Assembly: GCA_017432285.1 (NCBI GenBank)
Contig: JAFRJM010000002.1
Coordinates: 1-32,657 of the forward strand
DNA length: 32,657 nt
Origin: Oscillospiraceae bacterium
GTDB lineage: Bacteria; Bacillota; Clostridia; Oscillospirales; Ruminococcaceae
Direction: 5' to 3'
Under the pieces are notes generated by a model that did no database searches, was not told the origin of the DNA, and saw nothing but the letters and a program-made list of their open reading frames with translations. Position 1 is the first letter of the stretch, and each line of letters opens with the position of its first letter. A program made the position numbers and the translations under genes. Positions 27,227-32,657 of this stretch are shown here, in pieces.

Positions 27227-27961
27227 ATGACTGCAGACAGACCCATTGCGGTAATGGGAGCGATGGATAGCGAAATCGGTCTCATCATCGGCAGAATTGA
27301 TAATAAGAGCACACGGCGCATCGGCGGCTGGGATTTTATCAGTGGCACAATCGAAGAGAAACCAGTCACAGCCGTGCGCTGCTTTATCGGTATGGCAAAT
27401 TCCGCCGCTGCAACAGCTCTTCTTATTGAGAATTACAATCCTCAATGCGTAATAATACAGGGCACCTGTGGTGGTCACAATCCGCTTCTTCACAGAGGCG
27501 ATATCATTATAGGCGAAAGAGTGATTGAAAACTGCCGGCGAGAGACCTCACCTCTTGGCGAAGGCGAAGGCAGTCGGTTCGAAAGTAGCAGACCAATCAA
27601 AGCCCAGATTCCATGCGGGAACACATGCGAAAGAGCAAGTGAGATTTTCTGTGACAGTGCACTTATGGAAAAGGCAAAGACTGTCCCATATTCAAAGGGC
27701 AGATTAATCACCGGTTGCATAAGCTGCGGAGATGTATTTAACCGTGAGCGTGATGTTCTGAAATATTTGCACTCTGTGCGCGGATCGGACTGCGAGGAGA
27801 TGGAAGGCTTTGCCGTAGGCCAGGTCTGTAAGGCATTCGGCGTGCCGTTTATCGATATAAGAGTTTTGAGCAACAGCGAGCTTTATCCTGAGGAGGAATT
27901 TGACGAAAGCTATGCCTCGCAGTGCCAGGAATTCTGCCTCGATTTTATTGAAAAGTTGTAA
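27227..27961 (+). CDS. MTA/SAH nucleosidase-family protein
   Basis: This 244-residue protein of the phosphorylase superfamily has IAVMGAMDSEI at the N-terminus, the GTCGG loop in IIQGTCGGHNP, and CEEMEGFAVGQVCK, which holds the ribose-binding Met-Glu pair. Characterised MTA/SAH nucleosidases cut methylthioadenosine and S-adenosylhomocysteine to adenine plus a thio-ribose. The catalytic Asp expected after the VRAIS-type strand is Asn here (DIRVLSNSE), as in related phosphorylases, so the substrate may differ or the reaction may be phosphorolysis. The ribosome site is GAGG. The gene stands alone and ends before a strong terminator. Confidence 0.85.
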   Translation: MTADRPIAVMGAMDSEIGLIIGRIDNKSTRRIGGWDFISGTIEEKPVTAVRCFIGMANSAAATALLIENYNPQCVIIQGTCGGHNPLLHRGDIIIGERVIENCRRETSPLGEGEGSRFESSRPIKAQIPCGNTCERASEIFCDSALMEKAKTVPYSKGRLITGCISCGDVFNRERDVLKYLHSVRGSDCEEMEGFAVGQVCKAFGVPFIDIRVLSNSELYPEEEFDESYASQCQEFCLDFIEKL

Positions 27962-28050
27962 TAAGACAAATTCCAGTTTGTCTATCCGAATCTCTGAAAC
28001 CCATTGATTTTCCTGCATTTCCCTCAGCCTGCTACCATAAAAAGCTCCGT

Positions 28051-28095
28051 TTTCCCTTGTTTTTGCCCTTGTGGGGCAAAACAAGGGAAACTTTT
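28051..28095 (+). terminator. Very strong terminator after the nucleosidase gene
   Basis: TTTCCCTTGTTTT plus GCCC pairs with GGGC plus AAAACAAGGGAAA (17 pairs and one bulged T), followed by CTTTTT. It lies 90 bp after the stop. The A and T flanks would also allow minus-strand use. Confidence 0.85.
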
Positions 28096-28106
28096 TATCA
28101 GTTGCC

Positions 28107-28253
28107 GCCTACTTCCTTATCCAGCAGGCACCGCCTGAAAAAGAGAGCATCCGAAAGAAACTCCGGGATATGGAGACGGAGGCCAAGCGCCGGGACGACG
28201 CAAGGCGGCAGCAGCCCCGCCCTCGCAGCCACGATTATGACAGAGGACGCTAA
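28107..28253 (+). pseudogene. C-terminal remnant of a mobile-element protein
   Basis: The frame to TAA at 28251-28253 reads QQAPPEKESIRKKLRDMETE and then an Arg-rich tail ending SHDYDRGR. It resembles the C-terminal tails of relaxase-type proteins from clostridial elements, from memory. Upstream it joins directly to the terminator hairpin, so only the end of the gene remains. With the TnpV pseudogene at 30260 it brackets the sigma-factor operon. Confidence 0.4.
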
Positions 28254-28302
28254 GATAGAAAAATACACCGCAGGAGCCCCTGAGGTGCATACAGAGAAAC
28301 GC

Positions 28303-28325
28303 CCTGCAAGTTTGCGGCTTGCAGG
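28303..28325. terminator. Hairpin between convergent genes
   Basis: CCTGCAAG pairs with CTTGCAGG around a 7-nt loop, 12 bp from the stop of the minus-strand gene at 28338. The T tract is poor on both sides, so it is a weak terminator at best. Confidence 0.4.
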
Positions 28326-28337
28326 ACAAATCTTTGT

Positions 28338-29540
28338 TTAGTTAAAATATCCGTTATAGGTTGATAGGTTAGAGATATAATCGTCTTGGATTGCTGGAAC
28401 ATAATAGGCGCCATAAGTTTTTAGACCATTGCTTTGCGTCATCTGCCATCCGTCTGCATCCTGCAACTCAACATAGAACCGATAGTACGGGAGTAATGTT
28501 TCTTCTCTCGGCCCGGAACGATATACCAGTTCCACCTTTGCAATATACTTTTCTCCGGGCATGGCAACAGGAACACTCGTCTGATATTGACCATCCAGCA
28601 GCTTTTCTTTCGCTTCTGCAGCGGAAATCAATGGATAATCCCCGATCTTTTCCGCCATGCGAAGGCCGTCGCTCATCCGGATCAGCATCAAACAGCCATC
28701 ATCATCCGGCGCAAATTGTGCAGCACGGAAGTGATAATTCAGAATTCTTTCTGTTATATCCGTTCCGGCATCATAGACCAAGTAACGGCGTATATAGTCC
28801 CCACTGAACGTATAATCACCCTGCAGCACGATCTCAGGATGGTCATAATTCAAAAAAGAGGCGTACGCTTCCGTCAAATAGGCCATGACTTCTTTCGCTT
28901 CCGAATCTGAAGTGTCATCATAGGTGAAATGATACTCTTCAGGAAGTTCATAGCCGCTGGGTAGATTATATACCAGTGAGCCATTGGCATAAACTATTAA
29001 GTTCCCACTTCCCGTAATCGCACGAATACTGTAAATAGCATCACCGGGAATAATTGTGCCATCCTCGCTCTTCGTATCATTTGCTTCAGTTTTAGTTTCC
29101 TGAATCTCCAGGCCCAACACTTTTGCAGCGTTTTCCAGTTCTGCAATCATCTCTGCTTCGCTTAAGCCGATCGGCACGCCAGCGCCGGATGGATCATAGC
29201 TGCCGTTCCTGAAAACAGGTAGTGTGTCCAACGCCATGTCCTCGCGCCAAGGATTCCCGTTTTCCAATTCCTCAGCGCTGTAGTACATCAACCCCTCGAA
29301 TCCCATACCGTTGCTTTCATATTTTGGAATCGCAATTTGAGGTAGTCCTCCAGAAATGTCTGGGGTCGTTCCACTGGGGCGGGTTATCGCAAAAAGTCCT
29401 CCCGTGACTAGACAAAGGCATGCGGCAACCGCTGCCCACTTTGTCCATCTCGATATCACAGGCTTTTTTCTTTTCTTAGCTTCTTCAATTATACTATCAT
29501 CGGTGTTCCCAATCATATCGAGCAGATCATTTGCTTTCAT
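28338..29540 (-). CDS. Membrane-anchored anti-sigma-like protein of the ECF operon
   Basis: This 400-residue protein starts at ATG 29540 with AAAGGAGGGG upstream; the longer frame lies inside the sigma gene. Residues 1-30 are cytoplasmic (MKANDLLDMIGNTDDSIIEE, then a KKRKK patch), residues 34-52 are one membrane helix, and the remaining 340 form an outer domain with no recognised motif, including DYTFSGDYIRRYLVYDAG and LPYYRFYVELQDADGW stretches. The start follows the sigma stop by one base, so translation is coupled. The layout is that of a sigma partner which holds the factor at the membrane until the outer domain senses stress; the usual zinc anti-sigma motif is not present, so the call is by context. 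Confidence 0.72.
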   Translation of the reverse strand: MKANDLLDMIGNTDDSIIEEAKKRKKPVISRWTKWAAVAACLCLVTGGLFAITRPSGTTPDISGGLPQIAIPKYESNGMGFEGLMYYSAEELENGNPWREDMALDTLPVFRNGSYDPSGAGVPIGLSEAEMIAELENAAKVLGLEIQETKTEANDTKSEDGTIIPGDAIYSIRAITGSGNLIVYANGSLVYNLPSGYELPEEYHFTYDDTSDSEAKEVMAYLTEAYASFLNYDHPEIVLQGDYTFSGDYIRRYLVYDAGTDITERILNYHFRAAQFAPDDDGCLMLIRMSDGLRMAEKIGDYPLISAAEAKEKLLDGQYQTSVPVAMPGEKYIAKVELVYRSGPREETLLPYYRFYVELQDADGWQMTQSNGLKTYGAYYVPAIQDDYISNLSTYNGYFN

Positions 29541-29541
29541 T

Positions 29542-30096
29542 TTAATACCCCTCCTTTTCGAGCATCGCCCGGAGCTTATTTCTCGTCCGGTACAACATAG
29601 ATTTGACCTTGCTCTCAGAACAGGTAAACTGTTTCGCAATATCAGAAATAGAATCCATATACCAGTACCTGCACATGAATACCTGACGATCAACCTGAGG
29701 AAGCGCCAGCAGAAAATCATTCAGCTTTTTCTGTAATTCTTGCCCCTCAATCTCAGTTTCAACATCTTCTGTCCCTGACACACATTCTTCCAGTTCATCA
29801 AGAGCAAGGGCCATTACACCGCAGCCACGCTTTTCTGCGCTGTATTTTCTCCATAGATCAATGGATATCCGGCGCGTGATCTTCCCTAAAAAGGTTGAAA
29901 GAATGGAAGGGCGGTGAGGTGGCATAGACTGCCAAGCATCATTGTATGTATCGTTTACGCATTCTTCTGCGTCCTCGGCATTCAAGAGAATCTGATATGA
30001 GATACTGTTTAGATACTTTCCGTACTTTACAGCCGTTTCAGAGATCGCGCTCTCATCGCGCTGCCAATACAAATCAACAATACGATTATCCTCCAT
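29542..30096 (-). CDS. ECF-type RNA polymerase sigma factor
   Basis: This 184-residue sigma-70 family member has region 2 at about residues 20-85 (DAEECVNDTYNDAW and RRISIDLWRKY) and region 4 at about 130-178 (LPQVDRQVFMCRYW, then a helix-turn-helix SISDIAKQFTCSESKVKSML). There are no regions 1 or 3, as in ECF factors. The ribosome site is ideal (AGAGGAGGTGA). Its last codons hold the ribosome site of the downstream membrane protein gene. ECF factors usually switch on their own operon, so a matching promoter should lie just upstream, in the area of the palindrome at 30121-30145. Confidence 0.93.
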   Translation of the reverse strand: MEDNRIVDLYWQRDESAISETAVKYGKYLNSISYQILLNAEDAEECVNDTYNDAWQSMPPHRPSILSTFLGKITRRISIDLWRKYSAEKRGCGVMALALDELEECVSGTEDVETEIEGQELQKKLNDFLLALPQVDRQVFMCRYWYMDSISDIAKQFTCSESKVKSMLYRTRNKLRAMLEKEGY

Positions 30097-30120
30097 TCGA
30101 TCACCTCCTCTCAGAAAGAT

Positions 30121-30145
30121 ATAGTATGAAGGGCCCTTCGACTAT
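30121..30145. promoter_or_regulatory. Palindrome upstream of the sigma operon
   Basis: The perfect 12-bp palindrome GAAGGGCCCTTC (30128-30139) is flanked by ATAGT and ACTAT arms, offset by one base. It lies 25 bp before the sigma start codon. It may be an operator or an mRNA hairpin in the leader. No T run. Confidence 0.5.
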
Positions 30146-30228
30146 CTACTCGTAGAAAATCTGATTTGGTTGCATTGAAATATGAGAATATTATAGGACA
30201 TGATGCAATAGTCCCCTTTAGACAACAG

Positions 30229-30250
30229 CGGCGAGGATCGATCCCCGCCG
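30229..30250. terminator. GC-rich hairpin after the TnpV pseudogene
   Basis: CGGCG-A-GGATCGATCC-C-CGCCG is a compact hairpin 10 bp past the TnpV stop (minus strand). No clear T run follows, so termination is uncertain. Confidence 0.4.
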
Positions 30251-30259
30251 CCCGATACC

Positions 30260-30637
30260 TTATGCGTATATCAGATTATGATTCACGATCTCTGTTGCCC
30301 TGTCCCGGATGTTGTTCATTTGCTGCACCCACAGCATTTGATCCTGCGCCTTGAGCTGTTCAGTGACACCCTCACGCTCGGCCATTTGCGTTATCAGCAG
30401 GCGCATTTGCGCCGTTGCCTATTCGTTGATGTCGGCAAGGTATGTATTCAGCCTGCCGCTGGTCAGCAGTTCCGTGTACAGAGTTTTGCGCTCCGTCTTG
30501 ATGTACCGTAGGTGCCGCTGCCCCCAAATGCCGATAGGCCTTTCTTCCTGAGCCGGTACTGTCAGGCAGGGGATGTAATAGTCGCCCCGCAGTTCATGCC
30601 ACAAACCGTTGCTTTCGTCATAAATGGTCTTTTCCAT
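30260..30637 (-). pseudogene. TnpV-family gene with an in-frame amber codon
   Basis: The ATG at 30637 (MEKTIYDESNGLWHELRGDY) has AGGAGG upstream. The first 72 codons match TnpV proteins of Tn4451-type elements (IGIWGQRHLRYIK, LLTSGRLNTYLADINE). A TAG at 30419-30421 follows, where relatives commonly have Gln. The same frame then continues without break for 52 codons with the rest of the family sequence (MAEREGVTEQLKAQ, MNNIRDRATEIVNH) to TAA at 30260. One base change (CAG to TAG) explains it. TnpV may act as an excision-type accessory. It is a mobile-element relic unless the amber is read through. Confidence 0.85.
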
Positions 30638-30726
30638 TGTAAAATCCTCCTGTATAATAGCTCCGTTGATGTATTCGCACATATGTCACAGGCTCCCGAT
30701 TACCACACCTTGTTATATCCTGTTAT

Positions 30727-30855
30727 GACAATAATTTGATATGGAGCATAACAACGGAGCTAAAGAATTTGGACTATGCGAATTCAGCCTATGATCCTTA
30801 TAAAGATGAAGCTGTCTCAATGAAGCTTGACGAATATGGGATTCATTTGATCTGA
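30727..30855 (+). pseudogene. Possible 3' remnant of an unknown gene
   Basis: A frame ending in TGA at 30853-30855 reads TELKNLDYANSAYDPYKDEA and ends LDEYGIHLI, with protein-like composition, but no start codon or ribosome site. It could be the tail of a lost gene. The stretch 30638-30930 shows nothing else. Confidence 0.25.
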
Positions 30856-30930
30856 CTGGATAATTCTTCTTTGATATTATCAATAAGGCTAGGGCTCGTA
30901 ATGATTAGTGTAAATGGGGCAACTTGCTAA

Positions 30931-31647
30931 ATGGAGTCAAACGACAAACGAGTTTATGCAGGATATTACAAACGATATGACGGTCAACTGATCTACGTCA
31001 TATCGACTGCAAAAGACGCTGATACAGGTGAAGACACTGTTATCTATATGCCGTACAGCTTAACAAAAAAGTACGGTTACTTTACTATGTCAAAGAGGTC
31101 CTTTTGCGAACCCGTTATCATAGACGGAAAAGAGGTCCCCAAGTACCGAAGACAGACACAGAAGACACCTTCAGCTGATGTTCTCAATACTGTAAAAGCT
31201 ACTGGATTCCGTGGGCCGATTCGAAGGCCATCTGATGATGACGATTATGATCTATATGTTAGGAGATACCAGAGTTCACCAACGTATTACGAGTACGCTA
31301 GAGATATCTGTAAAAACTACAAAAAAGATATTGAGGCAATCAACGAATGCATAAAGTTGAAACGGTATCTTAGTATCTCAAAAGAGGACTTCTACAAGGC
31401 ACATGAAGATGTCAAACTTTTAAAATCCTCTATAGCGACCCGACTCAAAGAATACAAGGAATTCTTCCATGAACACTTCGTCCAGGGAATATCTATCAGG
31501 AAATATGCGGAACGACATGGTATTAATCGCGGGAGCGTCGAACTGATTCAAAAAAAGCTGTTTAAGGAATTCGCTGCGATACTATATGAGCGAGATGTGT
31601 CAGAGGGAAAAACCCGCATAAAACCGAAGAAAAATAAGAACACATGA
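30931..31647 (+). CDS. Two-domain protein: DUF1653-like N-terminus and helix-turn-helix-like C-terminus
   Basis: This 238-residue protein is not recognised as a whole. The first 70 residues (VYAGYYKRYDGQLIYVISTA, then DTGEDTVIYMPY and FCEPV) follow the pattern of DUF1653 domains, which are small SH3-like folds. A middle helical region (110-185) precedes a likely helix-turn-helix, GISIRKYAERHGINRGSVELI, near residues 188-208, similar to sigma region 4. The tail is very basic (RIKPKKNKN). DNA binding is plausible. The ribosome site is poor (GGGGCAA). The gene lies between the TnpV relic and the second mobile element and has a strong terminator of its own. Confidence 0.6.
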   Translation: MESNDKRVYAGYYKRYDGQLIYVISTAKDADTGEDTVIYMPYSLTKKYGYFTMSKRSFCEPVIIDGKEVPKYRRQTQKTPSADVLNTVKATGFRGPIRRPSDDDDYDLYVRRYQSSPTYYEYARDICKNYKKDIEAINECIKLKRYLSISKEDFYKAHEDVKLLKSSIATRLKEYKEFFHEHFVQGISIRKYAERHGINRGSVELIQKKLFKEFAAILYERDVSEGKTRIKPKKNKNT

Positions 31648-31656
31648 AGAAAAGAG

Positions 31657-31691
31657 CCATCTGCTTTATTTGAGCAGATGGTTTCTGTTTT
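31657..31691 (+). terminator. Terminator of the 30931-31647 gene
   Basis: CCATCTGCT pairs with AGCAGATGG (9 bp) around a 7-nt loop, followed by TTTCTGTTTT. It starts 9 bp past the stop. Confidence 0.85.
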
Positions 31692-31693
31692 AT

Positions 31694-31738
31694 GACACTT
31701 TATGACAGCAGCGAGTGTCCGTTCATATATAGTAGAGG
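31694..31738 (+). repeat. Hairpin plus CATATATAGTAGAGG unit, fourth copy
   Basis: GACACT (31694-31699) pairs with AGTGTC (31714-31719), then CATATATAGTAGAGG follows at 31724-31738. The plan is that of the three units at 15614-15909, and again it directly precedes the structured RNA. Here there is only one unit. Confidence 0.75.
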
Positions 31739-32217
31739 CCTAAATTAGAGATCTCTGCTGAACCTTGAAAATTGAATATGCAAGCACTGAGACATCAGTC
31801 CTGGTGATAGCCACCTGTGAGGTACGCGGTGACCCTCTTGAAATAGGAGAGGCTGAGCGAGAATCCCGTCACTGACCATGAGATAGCTTCTCATGGTGGC
31901 CATGACAGCCAGGATGATAATGGTACTCCCGGAAACGGCTCGGAGAGATCCTCGGAGGGGTGAGATTCCCGTGATGCGGATAAGCTGTCCGCAACTCAGT
32001 GACTTCCCGGTTGCAGGGGCGAGGAGGAACAAACTGCAAAACTGATCATTTAAACCAAGCGAAGAAACAGAAACGTGGAACGAGTATTTTCCACAGAATT
32101 ATCAGAACGAGAAAACCACGCCAAGGGAGCAGTGTTTCTATCTGTAAATGATCAGCCAATTGTTTGTTGCTCCCGTTATTTCTGTACTTATCAGCACATC
32201 GACAGATGTGTTTTTTT
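31739..32217 (+). ncRNA. Candidate large structured RNA of the mobile element, copy B
   Basis: The start of a second related element. Long blocks match 15910-16387, broken by a divergent middle (about 32030-32110 here). Stems seen in copy A are kept, with a paired change at U31838-A31848, and a hairpin found only here, GTGGAA/TTCCAC, lies in the divergent middle. The GGGAGCA/TGCTCCC pair is one base pair longer than in copy A. The RNA ends at the terminator 32195-32217. About 170 bp of conserved leader follows before the small protein gene. Confidence 0.55.
32195..32217 (+). terminator. Terminator at the end of structured RNA copy B
   Basis: CACATC-GACA-GATGTG and T7. Same stem as at 16365-16387 with a one-base loop change. 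Confidence 0.8.
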
Positions 32218-32386
32218 GTGCTCAAAACCAGGTGTCATTTTTGAGGTTTTTATCTCACCTAAGACTATGAATGCAAAAAAGGTACAGACATATTACCCAG
32301 TTATAAAATACAGTTTTCAGGGCAAATAAATGCAGATTTTGCACCCGGAAAGCACACTTTTTTAGGAGAGTCCAAATTTGTCGAGA

Positions 32387-32542
32387 ATGAGTAAGAAAAA
32401 GAAAGAGGAATATGCGCTCTTTCTTAATAAAAATAGCCGAATAACATATAACCCTGTTTGCTTAAGATGTCAGAAAGATTGCAAACAGAGCTTCAGGGCT
32501 GTGTTGTTGGCTTGCAATAAATATCAGAAAAAGGAGGCATGA
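32387..32542 (+). CDS. 51-residue Cys-rich small protein, element copy B
   Basis: Runs from ATG 32387 to TGA 32540-32542. The product differs from that of 16557-16712 at two positions only (one Lys to Asn in the N-terminal part, and the last residue), and keeps the CLRCQKDC motif. An AAGGAGG site again lies in its last codons, but no ATPase start follows in the same way: the next 115 bp to the window end show no gene I can support. In copy A the ATPase gene begins one base after the stop, so the second element differs from here on. Confidence 0.7.
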   Translation: MSKKKKEEYALFLNKNSRITYNPVCLRCQKDCKQSFRAVLLACNKYQKKEA

Positions 32543-32657
32543 TAAAAAGTAAAACAGAGGCAATGCGAGTCTTGAACACCTGATAAAATGCAAATAAGGG
32601 TGCAGTGAGACAGAGTAGGTTTTAGTCCGTCAATTCGTGTGGTCTGCGAGATCGAGA

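Noticed and set aside
31745-32032. Minus-strand frame across the structured RNA copy B, with a similar one in copy A
   Set aside because: Differences between the copies favour base pairing rather than codons, and no start signal was seen.

Overview
The window looks like a chromosomal segment of a low-to-mid GC Gram-positive anaerobe of the Clostridia, probably a gut Lachnospiraceae or Oscillospiraceae relative. That inference rests on AGGAGG-type ribosome sites, many Cys-type lipoprotein signals, BlaI/M56 regulators, a GHKL/LytTR two-component system, an ECF sigma operon, and Tn4451-type mobile genes (TnpX-, TnpV- and TnpW-like). No tRNA or rRNA was recognised.

Region 1 (1-15274) is a surface-protein and signalling block. 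It holds a partial BlaI-like repressor at the left edge (minus), a propeller-like lipoprotein (604-2571, minus), a leucine-rich-repeat remnant, and a GHKL kinase with a LytTR regulator (3346-5425, minus). Divergent from these is a BlaI repressor and an M56 membrane metalloprotease (5701-8359) whose outer domain is a large propeller-like module instead of a penicillin-binding sensor. A same-strand cluster of membrane and surface proteins follows (8513-14638), several related to that outer module, ending in a HAD hydrolase.

Region 2 (about 15560-21040) is a Tn4451-like mobilizable element. It has three hairpin/CATATATAGTAGAGG repeats, a roughly 480-nt candidate structured RNA with its own terminator, a 51-residue Cys-rich protein, a RepA-like ATPase, a probable transfer origin, a MOBV relaxase, a TnpW-like protein and a serine recombinase broken by two frameshifts. 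The repeat, RNA and small-protein module occurs again at 31694-32542, where a second related element starts and leaves the window.

Region 3 (21050-24965, minus) carries a second BlaI-M56 pair. Its M56 protein has 1073 residues and two tandem propeller-like outer halves. All three BlaI-type promoters share a layout: a -35 box, a 17-bp spacer, a -10 box of TAGACT or TAGTCT, and TAGACTA-type inverted repeats over the promoter. This suggests a family of parallel surface-sensing circuits, in which the outer domain detects a signal, the protease removes the repressor, and genes for the sensor and related surface proteins are induced. The wiring is inference.

Region 4 (25000-31690) is an accessory patchwork: a 36-residue peptide gene with a four-helix membrane protein behind a 32-bp-period direct repeat, a truncated AlbA/RecG-like regulator, a GNAT acetyltransferase, an MTA/SAH nucleosidase-like enzyme, an ECF sigma factor with a membrane-anchored partner, a TnpV pseudogene with an amber codon, and a two-domain protein of unknown role.
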